5,127 bases of DNA from Chloroflexota bacterium. Its GTDB lineage: Bacteria > Chloroflexota > Limnocylindria > QHBO01. Below, piece by piece: positions 1 to 5,127 of this stretch (its first letter is position 1; every line of letters starts with the position of its first letter). Both the position numbers and the translations under genes were made by a program. The DNA is taken from contig JACDBZ010000263.1 in the NCBI GenBank assembly GCA_013694645.1, forward strand, positions 1 through 5,127, in the 5' to 3' direction. The notes beneath the pieces are model-generated. The model searched no databases. It was not told the origin of the DNA and worked only from the letters and a program-made list of their open reading frames with translations.

Positions 1-1355
1 ACATTCTCCGGGCGCAGCCCGCCGGCCACGCCGACCGGAACGATGCGACCCAGCCGGCGAGCGATCTCGACCGGCGCGCCGGAACCCGATCCCCCACCCA
101 CGGCCGCTGGCGCGCCATCGAGCAGCACGTGCGTGGCGCCTGCCGTGGTCCAGGCCTCCGCGCCACGAAGCGCATCGGTCACCGATCTCGGCGCGTGCAC
201 CACGCCGATGACGACCTCGAGCGGCCCGGCGACGTCCGTGAGCCACGACGGCGGGGTGTCGTAGCCTGCCAGCTGGATGCCGGCAGCGCCGGTCCTGTTC
301 AGCGCCTCCACGACCTCGTCGCGCGAAGGAGCACGGAAGACGAGCACCGGCCGCGGTCCGCGCAGAATGCCGATGAGCTCGGCGGCGCGGTCTTCGGCTA
401 CCGCTCGCGAGGAGCGCTGGTCGAGCACGAAGCCGACGAGATCAGCATCGGCGGCGACGGCTGCCCGAATGCCTGCCTCGGTGCGCATGCCGCATGCCTT
501 GACAGCCGTGCGCGAGGCGAGCGGAAGTGACGGCGCGGGCGTGCGCCGCGGGGCGGCATGGACGAGCCGGGCCGCCGCGCCACCCGGGTCACCGGTGCGC
601 AGGAGGCTCGTGCCGACGAGAACGGCTGCGGCACCCGCCTCGGATGCTCGGGCGACGTCCTCGGGCCCTGCGATCGCGCTCTCGGCCACCACGGTCGCTC
701 CGGCATCGCTCGCGTGACGCAGCAGGGGAAGCGACGCGTCAAGGTCCACCTCGAGCGTCGCGAGGTCGCGCGCGTTCACCCCGATCAGTGTCGCATCGGC
801 ATCCAGGGCCCTCTCGAGCTCTGCGCCGTCATGCACCTCGACGAGCGCATCGAGTCCCGCCTCGCCGGCCGTGGTGATCAGCATGCGCAGCAGGTCATCG
901 CCGAGGGCGCGGACGATGAGCAGCACTGCATCGGCGCCGAGAGCACGCGCCTGCCACACGCCGTATGCATCGACCACGAAGTCCTTGCGCAGCACCGGGA
1001 GACCGATTCGCGCGGCGGCAACGAGGTCGTCATCGCTGCCACCGAACCGGGTCGGCTCGGTGAGAATCGAGAGAGCGGCGACGCCGGCCGCGGCATAGTC
1101 TCGGGAGAGCTCCGCAACCGCAGCCGGGCCGGCCCGCAGATCGAACGCCCCGGCCGACGGCGAGGAGCGCTTCGCCTCGGCGATGACCGACACCCGCTGC
1201 GCCGCTCGGAGCGTCGACTCGAAGCGGCGTGCGGCCGGCATGCGGCCCACCTCGCGCCGAAGCTCGGCGAGCGAGCTGATGCGCGCGTCAGCCCGCGATC
1301 GACGGCGCGCGGCCACGAGGAGCTCATCGAGCACGGAGGTGGCCACGATGCTCAC
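1..1355 (-). CDS. trpCF: TrpC-TrpF fusion: indole-3-glycerol-phosphate synthase / phosphoribosylanthranilate isomerase (3' partial)
   Basis: I read this frame by hand from the GTG at 1355-1353. All 451 codons down to base 3 are open, and the frame continues past the window edge. Residues 1-266 are TrpC (class I IGPS, a cytosolic TIM barrel): IAEAKRSSPSAG (58-69, Lys62), LRKDF with Lys124, VEVH with Glu173, GVNARD with Asn194, AESAI with Glu225/Ser226, and VGTSLL (247-252). A Pro/Ala/Arg-rich linker (about 267-280) leads into TrpF: VKACGM with catalytic-type Cys288, GFVLDQRSSR (308-317), LLDG with Asp413, a GGGSGSG phosphate loop (420-426) and AGGLRPEN (444-451). About 35 residues of TrpF should lie outside. 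TrpF isomerises phosphoribosylanthranilate to CdRP and TrpC closes CdRP to indole-3-glycerol phosphate. The GTG overlaps the trpD stop (GTGA), which implies translational coupling. No in-frame stop or plausible internal start separates the halves, so I infer a real fusion. Oddities: QLAG (361-364) where TrpF usually has QLHG, and AESAI where TrpC usually has ESGI. Confidence 0.93.
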   Translation of the reverse strand, partial: MSIVATSVLDELLVAARRRSRADARISSLAELRREVGRMPAARRFESTLRAAQRVSVIAEAKRSSPSAGAFDLRAGPAAVAELSRDYAAAGVAALSILTEPTRFGGSDDDLVAAARIGLPVLRKDFVVDAYGVWQARALGADAVLLIVRALGDDLLRMLITTAGEAGLDALVEVHDGAELERALDADATLIGVNARDLATLEVDLDASLPLLRHASDAGATVVAESAIAGPEDVARASEAGAAAVLVGTSLLRTGDPGGAAARLVHAAPRRTPAPSLPLASRTAVKACGMRTEAGIRAAVAADADLVGFVLDQRSSRAVAEDRAAELIGILRGPRPVLVFRAPSRDEVVEALNRTGAAGIQLAGYDTPPSWLTDVAGPLEVVIGVVHAPRSVTDALRGAEAWTTAGATHVLLDGAPAAVGGGSGSGAPVEIARRLGRIVPVGVAGGLRPEN

Positions 1356-2389
1356 GCGTCGACGAAGGCCGCGGAGGCCTCGACGATCCCGGCCGCGGCA
1401 CCGGAGTCGATCGACTCGGCCGCCATCGTAACGCCATCCGCGACTGCGGTCGCTCGACCGGCCACGAAGAGGGCCGCGGCGGCGTTGAGCAGGATCACGT
1501 CCCTCGCGGCACCCGGTTCTCCGCCGAGCACGCTCATCGCGATCGCGCTGTTGAGCTGCGCGTCACCGCCGGCGAAGGCAGTCCGCGATGCGCGTCGCAA
1601 CCCGAGCTCACCGGGGTCGATCGACAGTTCGCCGACCATTCGGCCCTCGACCAGCCTGGCGCGGTTCGGGCCTGCCAGCGACAGCTCGTCCAGGCCGTCA
1701 CCGGAATGGACGACCAGGGCGCGATCGGTGTCGAGCCGCGCCAGCGCGCCGGCCATGAGTGGCAGGAGCCGTTCCTCCGCCACGCCGAGGAGCTGACGCC
1801 GGACGCCCGCCGGCGAGCTGATCGGTCCAAGCAGGTTGAAGGCGGTCCGCATCGGCAGCTCTCGCCGGATCGGCATCGCGTGTTTCATGGCCGGGTGGTA
1901 CGAGGGAGCGAAGATGAAGCCAAAGCCGATCTCGCCGATGCGCCGCGCCACGGCGTCCGGCCCGGGATCGAGCGGTATCCCGAGCGCCTCGATGACGTCG
2001 GCAGATCCGCATCGGCTGGTGACCGCCCGGTTGCCATGCTTGGCGACCGGCACTCCGGCACCGGCAACGACGAAGGCGGCCAGGGTGGAGATGTTGAAGG
2101 TCCCGGCGCCATCGGCCCCGGTGCCGCACAGGTCGACGGCCCCGGCGGGCGCCTCGACGCGCACGGCCCGTGCCCGCATCACGCGTGCAAAGGCAGCCAG
2201 CTCCTCCGGCGTCTCACCGCGCACGCGGAGCATGCCGAGCAACGCCGCCACCTGGGTCGCCGGAGCAGATCCATCCATGAGCTCCTGCATGGCTGCCTCG
2301 GCCAAGGGCGCGGGCATCACGGCGCCGGCTGCCACCAGCTCGACCGCCGCTCGGACGGCGGTTCGGTGCTTGCCGGAATCATCACTCAC
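1352..2389 (-). CDS. trpD: Anthranilate phosphoribosyltransferase TrpD
   Basis: This gene encodes a 345-residue cytosolic enzyme that transfers phosphoribose from PRPP to anthranilate, the second step of the tryptophan branch. Its length is normal for the family. From the chosen start, an N-terminal helical domain with RGETPEELAAF (57-67) is followed by the PRPP-binding loop GTGADG (89-94; usually GTGGDG), FNIST (98-102), KHGNR (117-121), TSRCGSADV (124-132), a substrate region around HPAMKHAMPIRRE (165-177), FNLLGP (184-189) and the metal-binding acidic pair DGLDE with Asp234/Glu235. I chose GTG 2389 because AGGAAGGA lies 11 nt upstream and because the family N-terminus begins shortly after it. 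The same frame stays open to GTG 2470 and ATG 2458, but those would run through a strong hairpin and add residues not typical of TrpD. The stop overlaps the trpCF start by four bases. No trpE or trpG is adjacent upstream, where a rhomboid gene sits instead. Confidence 0.95.
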   Translation of the reverse strand: MSDDSGKHRTAVRAAVELVAAGAVMPAPLAEAAMQELMDGSAPATQVAALLGMLRVRGETPEELAAFARVMRARAVRVEAPAGAVDLCGTGADGAGTFNISTLAAFVVAGAGVPVAKHGNRAVTSRCGSADVIEALGIPLDPGPDAVARRIGEIGFGFIFAPSYHPAMKHAMPIRRELPMRTAFNLLGPISSPAGVRRQLLGVAEERLLPLMAGALARLDTDRALVVHSGDGLDELSLAGPNRARLVEGRMVGELSIDPGELGLRRASRTAFAGGDAQLNSAIAMSVLGGEPGAARDVILLNAAAALFVAGRATAVADGVTMAAESIDSGAAAGIVEASAAFVDA

Positions 2390-2400
2390 AGGTGCATCGG

Positions 2401-2408
2401 TCCTTCCT
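2401..2408 (-). promoter_or_regulatory. Ribosome binding site of trpD
   Basis: On the minus strand this reads AGGAAGGA, a strong purine-rich Shine-Dalgarno sequence with 11 nt to the GTG at 2389-2387. It decides the start in favour of GTG 2389 over the upstream in-frame GTG 2470 and ATG 2458. An ATG at 2397-2395 lies closer, but that frame stops after three codons. Confidence 0.65.
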
Positions 2409-2424
2409 GGCTCGAATGCATACA

Positions 2425-2456
2425 GAACGCCTCCATCTCGAGAGACGGAGGCGTCC
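2425..2456 (-). terminator. Strong hairpin between the rhomboid gene and trpD (terminator or attenuator)
   Basis: The minus-strand arms are ACGCCTCCGTCTC and GAGATGGAGGCGT, 13 bp with a single G-U wobble, separated by only two bases so the innermost pairs must open. Two more outer pairs (one G-U) can form. In the plus-strand RNA the wobble becomes an A-C mismatch, so the stem fits leftward transcription better. It lies about 50 nt after the rhomboid stop and about 35 nt before the trpD start. No clean U-run follows (TCTGTATGC), so intrinsic termination would be weak. It could end rhomboid transcription, attenuate trpD, or protect a processed mRNA end. Confidence 0.55.
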
Positions 2457-2506
2457 ATCCGCGATGCCACGCTCGCTCGGCATGCTAGGCACGCCCGCGC
2501 GATCGG

Positions 2507-3676
2507 TCAACCGAGGAGAGGAGCGACCGCCAGGTAGGAGCCGATGACCAGCAGCACTCCGACGCCGCCATAGACGACCGCGCGCAACGATCGCGGCATG
2601 GCGCCCGTCAGCCGTTCGCCGGTCGGTGATCGCCACATGCCGCCCATCGTCTCCACGCCGGTCGGTGGCAGAAGGAAGCCGAGGAGAGCACCGACAATCA
2701 GCCCGCCCACGTGCCCGGTCCAGCTGATGTTGGGCACCAGGAACGTGAAGACCAGCAGAAAGATGAGATAGCTGCCGATACCCGCCATCATCGTCCGTGC
2801 CTCGCCGCCGAGCACCGCATGGTGCCGTCGCGAGACCACGAAGAGCAGCCCGACCAGCCCGAAGATCGCGCCCGACGCGCCCGCGGCGAACTGTCGCGGG
2901 TCGACCAGGATGGTGAGCACACTCCCGCCGGCTGCGCACAGGAGGTAGATCGCCGCGAACTCGAACCGGCCGTACATGCGCTCAGCGATCTGGCCATACA
3001 TGTAGAGGACGTACATGTTGAAGGCGAGATGGATCGGACCCAGGTGGAAAAAGGCGCTCGTGATGATGCGCCACCATTCGCCCCGTGCGACGAAGCCAGC
3101 GTTGATCAGGTTCGCTTCGCCGAGCGGCCCGACACTGCCGCCGAAGAAGCCGCCGCTGAGGTTTGCGCCGCCACTCAGCGCCACGTCGAGCCCGAACAGC
3201 GCCACGCAGATGCCGATGATCCCGAACGTCACGAAGCCGGTGTAGGTGGCGTAGGCACCGCGCGCGCGGTTGAACTGGCGGCGCGCCGCAAAATCGTGGC
3301 CGGTCTCCTTGAGGAGCCAGGCGATCCTGTTGGCGATCGGGCCCCGCTCCGCGGCCGGCGCGCGCCGATCCGCCTCGCGATATGACGCGATCGCCTCTTC
3401 GAGATCACCGTTACGGACCTGCTGCTCGGCAGCGCTGCGGGAGCCGAGCCATGCGGTCGAGCCGCCCGCATCCGCCGCCGCCTTCCAGGCGATCAGGGCA
3501 CCCTCGTCGTCATCGGTCCGATAGCGCGCGGTCCCGGTGAGCAGCCAGGCCTCACCGGCGAGCTCGGCGTCCGGATTCCGCGTCAACGGCTCCAGGGCAC
3601 GGATCGCCGCTTCCGGATCGCCGCCGTCGAGCAGACGGCGACCCTCGTCGATGGGCGTCGGCAATTGATCGTTCAT
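2507..3676 (-). CDS. Rhomboid family intramembrane serine protease with N-terminal TPR-like region
   Basis: This 389-residue membrane protein has two parts. Residues about 10-142 are soluble, Ala/Glu/Arg-rich paired helices of TPR type (for example GDLEEAIASYREA at 90-102 and DDEGALIAWKAA at 56-67), probably for protein contacts in the cytosol. Residues 146-388 form a rhomboid core with seven predicted membrane helices (about 146-168, 212-232, 238-256, 266-283, 295-314, 320-338, 366-388). The signature residues are present: the EWWR motif in loop 1 (200-203), HLGPIHLAFN with His211, His216 and Asn220, GASGAIFG with nucleophile Ser268, and GHVGG with His322. The Ser-His dyad is intact, so an active protease that cleaves membrane-protein substrates is expected. 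ATG 3676 is preferred. In-frame GTG 3697 and ATG 3781 are possible, but the longer extension would cross two hairpins. No Shine-Dalgarno precedes the ATG, and a CATAAT box lies 9 nt before it, which suggests a leaderless message. The natural substrate cannot be told. Confidence 0.93.
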   Translation of the reverse strand: MNDQLPTPIDEGRRLLDGGDPEAAIRALEPLTRNPDAELAGEAWLLTGTARYRTDDDEGALIAWKAAADAGGSTAWLGSRSAAEQQVRNGDLEEAIASYREADRRAPAAERGPIANRIAWLLKETGHDFAARRQFNRARGAYATYTGFVTFGIIGICVALFGLDVALSGGANLSGGFFGGSVGPLGEANLINAGFVARGEWWRIITSAFFHLGPIHLAFNMYVLYMYGQIAERMYGRFEFAAIYLLCAAGGSVLTILVDPRQFAAGASGAIFGLVGLLFVVSRRHHAVLGGEARTMMAGIGSYLIFLLVFTFLVPNISWTGHVGGLIVGALLGFLLPPTGVETMGGMWRSPTGERLTGAMPRSLRAVVYGGVGVLLVIGSYLAVAPLLG

Positions 3677-3685
3677 GAGCGACCG

Positions 3686-3691
3686 ATTATG
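3686..3691 (-). promoter_or_regulatory. Candidate -10 box for the rhomboid gene, possibly leaderless
   Basis: The minus strand reads CATAAT, matching five of six TATAAT positions, with nine bases between it and the rhomboid ATG. Transcription starting 6-9 nt after a -10 box would begin at or next to the ATG, and no Shine-Dalgarno is present, which fits leaderless translation. No good -35 is seen: the hexamer 17 bp upstream is TCGGCG and falls inside a hairpin. Confidence 0.35.
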
Positions 3692-3703
3692 CGACACATG
3701 CGA

Positions 3704-3736
3704 ACGACCGCCGAGAATTGGCACCTCGGCGGTCGT
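3704..3736 (-). terminator. 12-bp perfect inverted repeat downstream of the HTH gene
   Basis: The arms ACGACCGCCGAG (3704-3715) and CTCGGCGGTCGT (3725-3736) match perfectly around a 9-nt loop. The repeat lies about 60 nt after the HTH stop and just upstream of the rhomboid candidate -10. No U-run follows in either direction. It is most likely a transcription-end or barrier structure for the HTH transcript. Because it covers the place where a rhomboid -35 would lie, an operator role is also possible. Confidence 0.45.
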
Positions 3737-3762
3737 CGCGGAGCCCCCTGGCAGGGGCGTGC

Positions 3763-3776
3763 CCCGGCGAACCGGG
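3763..3776 (-). terminator. UUCG-tetraloop hairpin just after the HTH gene
   Basis: The minus-strand RNA reads CCCGG-UUCG-CCGGG, a 5-bp GC stem closed by the extra-stable UUCG tetraloop, beginning 18 nt after the TAG of the small HTH gene. With the 12-bp hairpin further on it makes a tandem structured 3' end. The tetraloop orientation points to leftward transcription. It is likely a 3'-end stabiliser or part of a terminator, though no U-tract is seen. Confidence 0.5.
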
Positions 3777-3794
3777 AGCATGAATGGGAGTTGG

Positions 3795-3980
3795 CTACTT
3801 GCTGCGGCGCAGGAACTCGAGCACGTCGTCGTAGCGGAATCGGCGGTCGCCGCGCTTGCAGACCCGGAAGAACGGGAGCTCGCCGCGGTCGCCCAGTCGC
3901 TTGACGGTATTCACGTGCAGATGCAGCATCTCGGCGACTTCGGCCGCCGTGAGCAGCTTCCCGACCTCGTTCATCATCAT
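3795..3980 (-). CDS. Small helix-turn-helix DNA-binding protein (excisionase/BldC type)
   Basis: This gene encodes a 61-residue basic protein that is almost all one winged-HTH domain of the MerR-like/HTH_17 kind. LLTAAEVAEMLHLHVNTVKRL (residues 9-29) is the helix-turn-helix, with VNTVKRL as recognition helix. GELPFFRV then CKRGDRRFRYDDVLEFL (33-57) makes the wing and closing helix. Proteins of this build include phage excisionases and the actinobacterial regulator BldC. No integrase or att site is visible here, so a chromosomal regulator is the likelier role. The start carries three consecutive ATG codons (3980-3972), and the first is taken. A weak GAGGG lies 14 nt upstream. The gene is divergent from the glycosyltransferase-like gene and is closed off from the rhomboid by tandem hairpins. 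Its target is unknown, and the shared intergenic region is a natural candidate for autoregulation. Confidence 0.85.
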   Translation of the reverse strand: MMMNEVGKLLTAAEVAEMLHLHVNTVKRLGDRGELPFFRVCKRGDRRFRYDDVLEFLRRSK

Positions 3981-4132
3981 CTGTGGTATCTGATCCCTCG
4001 TCTTCGGGCACTCGCCCCGCGCCGGGTCGCACCGGGCAGGTGCGGTGGGTTCGGCTCGTGGTCGGATAGTAAGGTTGCGGTGCCCTCTGCCCACCCGGTA
4101 CGTTCGGTCACGCCCAGGAGTACCTCCGTTCG
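3981..4132. promoter_or_regulatory. Divergent intergenic region between the HTH gene and the glycosyltransferase-like gene
   Basis: These 152 bp should hold promoters for both divergent genes. The AT-richest spot is GGATAGTAAGG around 4064-4074. On the minus strand it reads TACTAT (4071-4066), a possible -10 for the HTH gene, though its -35 position is poor. For the plus-strand gene I see no convincing -35/-10 pair. A short inverted repeat CGCACC-GGGCA-GGTGCG (4028-4044) could be an operator for the HTH protein, but arms of 6 bp are weak evidence in GC-rich DNA. Confidence 0.35.
4116..4120 (+). promoter_or_regulatory. Ribosome binding site of the glycosyltransferase-like gene
   Basis: AGGAG lies 12 nt before the ATG at 4133, slightly long but usable. 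Between the in-frame stop TAA at 4070-4072 and this ATG there is no ATG, GTG or TTG in frame, so 4133 is the first possible start. Confidence 0.55.
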
Positions 4133-5074
4133 ATGCCTCGCAACGCTCGCCTCCCCACCGAGATCCGTCGCCTGCTCGACGATCGGATGAACGCCCGCGC
4201 GGCGCGCGACTGGAGCCGGGCCGATGCGCTGCGCGACGAGATCGCTGCTCTCGGCTGGGAGGTCCAGGACGGGTCGCTCGGCTCGACCGCACGACCATCG
4301 CTGCCCGGCGAGCCGCTGAGCAGCCACGGCGGAAGCCCGGAGGACCTGGCCGCCGTGCTCGGTAACCCGGCGACGGTGGCCGCATCGGTCCAGGTCGTGG
4401 CAGATGAGCACCGTGATGATCTTTGGCGGTTGCTGGCAGGGCTGGTCACGCATCCGCCCTCGGTGACATGGGAGCTGGTCGTGGTGGCCAATGCGCCCAG
4501 CTTCGACGTGGATCCGCTCACGGCCCTCGTGGCAGACGTGCCGTCCACGGTCCTCCGCGCGACCGAACGCCTGGGCTGGGCCGACTCCCGCAACCTCGGC
4601 ATGCGACGCTCGAGCGGCGCCGTGACCGTCATCGTCGACACCTCCATCGAGCCGACCGGCGACTTCCTCGCACCGCTCGTCGGAGCCTTCGACGACGCCT
4701 CGATCGGCATCGCGGGTGGATGGGGCGTGCGGAGCGGCGACGGCCGCCAGTTCCACGACGCGCCGCCGGGCGAGGTCGATGCCGTCGAGGGCTATTGCCT
4801 GGCGATCCGCCGCGAAGCGTTGCGCGCGGTCGGCGGCTTCGACCGACGCTTCCGGTTCTATCGCAACGCCGACCTCGACCTCAGCTTCGCGGTGCGCGAC
4901 GCCGGCTGGCGTGCCGTGCGCACCGCTCCCCTTCCGCTCGTGCAGCACGAGCACCGCGGCTACACCTCGTTGCCCGAGGCAGAGCGCGATCGGCTCAGCA
5001 GGCGCAATTTCTACCGGTTTCTTGACCATTGGGGTGACCGCCGCGACCTGCTGCTCGAGCCCGAAGAGCAATGA
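4133..5074 (+). CDS. GT2-type glycosyltransferase-like protein with a CysRS-tail-like N-terminus
   Basis: The product has 313 residues in two regions. Residues about 9-55 (RRLLDDRMNARAARDWSRAD, then ALRDEIAALGWEVQDG) closely follow the C-terminal tail of cysteinyl-tRNA synthetases, whose pattern is roughly 'L..eR..AR..kDw..AD.iRd.La.lGi...D...G'. After a short linker, residues about 84-305 look like a GT-A fold family-2 glycosyltransferase. WELVVVANAP (113-122) is a core strand, GWADSRNLGMRRSSG (148-162) is the usual 'G...aRN.G...a.G' segment, and IVDTSIEP (167-174) sits where the DxD site belongs. VEGYCLAIRREALRAVGGFD (218-237), RFYRNADLDLSFAVRDAG (241-258) and a HEHRG (272-276) follow. It lacks the usual first-strand 'P.yN' motif and has DTS in place of DxD. 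It probably transfers a sugar in envelope or glycan synthesis, but donor and acceptor cannot be read. No membrane helix is evident. It overlaps the next gene by four bases. Confidence 0.85.
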   Translation: MPRNARLPTEIRRLLDDRMNARAARDWSRADALRDEIAALGWEVQDGSLGSTARPSLPGEPLSSHGGSPEDLAAVLGNPATVAASVQVVADEHRDDLWRLLAGLVTHPPSVTWELVVVANAPSFDVDPLTALVADVPSTVLRATERLGWADSRNLGMRRSSGAVTVIVDTSIEPTGDFLAPLVGAFDDASIGIAGGWGVRSGDGRQFHDAPPGEVDAVEGYCLAIRREALRAVGGFDRRFRFYRNADLDLSFAVRDAGWRAVRTAPLPLVQHEHRGYTSLPEAERDRLSRRNFYRFLDHWGDRRDLLLEPEEQ

Positions 5075-5127
5075 CCACGCATCGCGTGCACGTCTGGCCA
5101 TGGTTACGTCGCTCCGGGTCGCTCATC
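5071..5127 (+). CDS. Start of an unidentified downstream gene (5' fragment)
   Basis: An ATG at 5071 overlaps the preceding stop as ATGA and opens a frame of 19 codons (MTTHRVHVWPWLRRSGSLI) to the window edge. The four-base overlap is the typical layout of a translationally coupled operon gene, and the same layout is seen at trpD-trpCF. The fragment is basic with two Trp and turns hydrophobic at the end, which would suit a short cytosolic lead-in to a membrane segment, but it is too short to name. It is probably co-transcribed with the glycosyltransferase-like gene. Confidence 0.5.
   Translation, partial: MTTHRVHVWPWLRRSGSLI

Noticed and set aside
558..1796. A 412-codon open frame on the plus strand
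   Set aside because: It lies antisense to trpCF and trpD, whose motifs are clear. The product is Arg/His/Ala-rich with no recognisable domain, as expected for shadow frames in GC-rich DNA.
1352..2470. Longer trpD starting at GTG 2470 or ATG 2458
   Set aside because: The extra 23-27 residues would be encoded through the hairpin and are not TrpD-like. GTG 2389 has a much better ribosome binding site and gives a normal family length.
2711..3385. A 224-codon plus-strand frame opposite the rhomboid gene
   Set aside because: It is antisense to a gene with an intact catalytic motif set and shows no domain of its own.
3741..3766. Short complementary G/C runs (GCCCC/GGGGC) between the two main hairpins
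   Set aside because: Several mutually exclusive 5-bp pairings with loops of two to six bases are possible, so no one structure is supported over background in such GC-rich DNA.
3795..4385. A long 196-codon version of the HTH gene
   Set aside because: The upstream part runs antisense into the glycosyltransferase-like gene and is Arg/Pro-rich. The HTH domain and family length fit the start at the ATG triplet at 3980.
3977..5101. A 374-codon open frame on the minus strand
   Set aside because: It is antisense to the glycosyltransferase-like gene and crosses the whole divergent promoter region. Its composition is low-information and no domain is visible.

Overview
The window is GC-rich, densely coding bacterial DNA. 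The codon use and the family types (a BldC/excisionase-like small HTH protein, a rhomboid with a TPR-like front, short intergenic gaps, GTG starts) fit a high-GC lineage such as Chloroflexota or Actinomycetota. That placement is an inference and no single gene settles it. No rRNA, tRNA, CRISPR array, transposase or integrase is visible.

Left part (minus strand, about 3676 down to 1): three genes run leftwards. A seven-helix rhomboid serine protease with an N-terminal TPR-like region comes first, then trpD (anthranilate phosphoribosyltransferase), then one uninterrupted reading frame that encodes both TrpC (indole-3-glycerol-phosphate synthase) and TrpF (phosphoribosylanthranilate isomerase). 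This trpCF frame overlaps the trpD stop by four bases (GTGA) and leaves the window at its left edge inside the TrpF domain. TrpD, TrpF and TrpC catalyse three consecutive steps from anthranilate to indole-3-glycerol phosphate. A strong hairpin lies between the rhomboid and trpD and could be a terminator or an attenuator.

Middle (3677-4132): a 61-residue helix-turn-helix protein of the excisionase/BldC type on the minus strand is separated from the rhomboid by tandem hairpins, one with a UUCG tetraloop. A gap of about 150 bp separates it from the divergent plus-strand gene.

Right part (plus strand, 4133-5127): a 313-residue protein combines an N-terminal stretch that looks like the C-terminal tail of cysteinyl-tRNA synthetase with a divergent family-2-type glycosyltransferase domain. 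Its stop overlaps the start of a further gene (ATGA), of which only 19 codons are in the window. These two probably form an operon for glycan or cell-envelope assembly.

The most interesting points are the TrpC-TrpF fusion, the CysRS-tail/glycosyltransferase fusion with an altered DxD site, and the hairpin-bearing leader of trpD.
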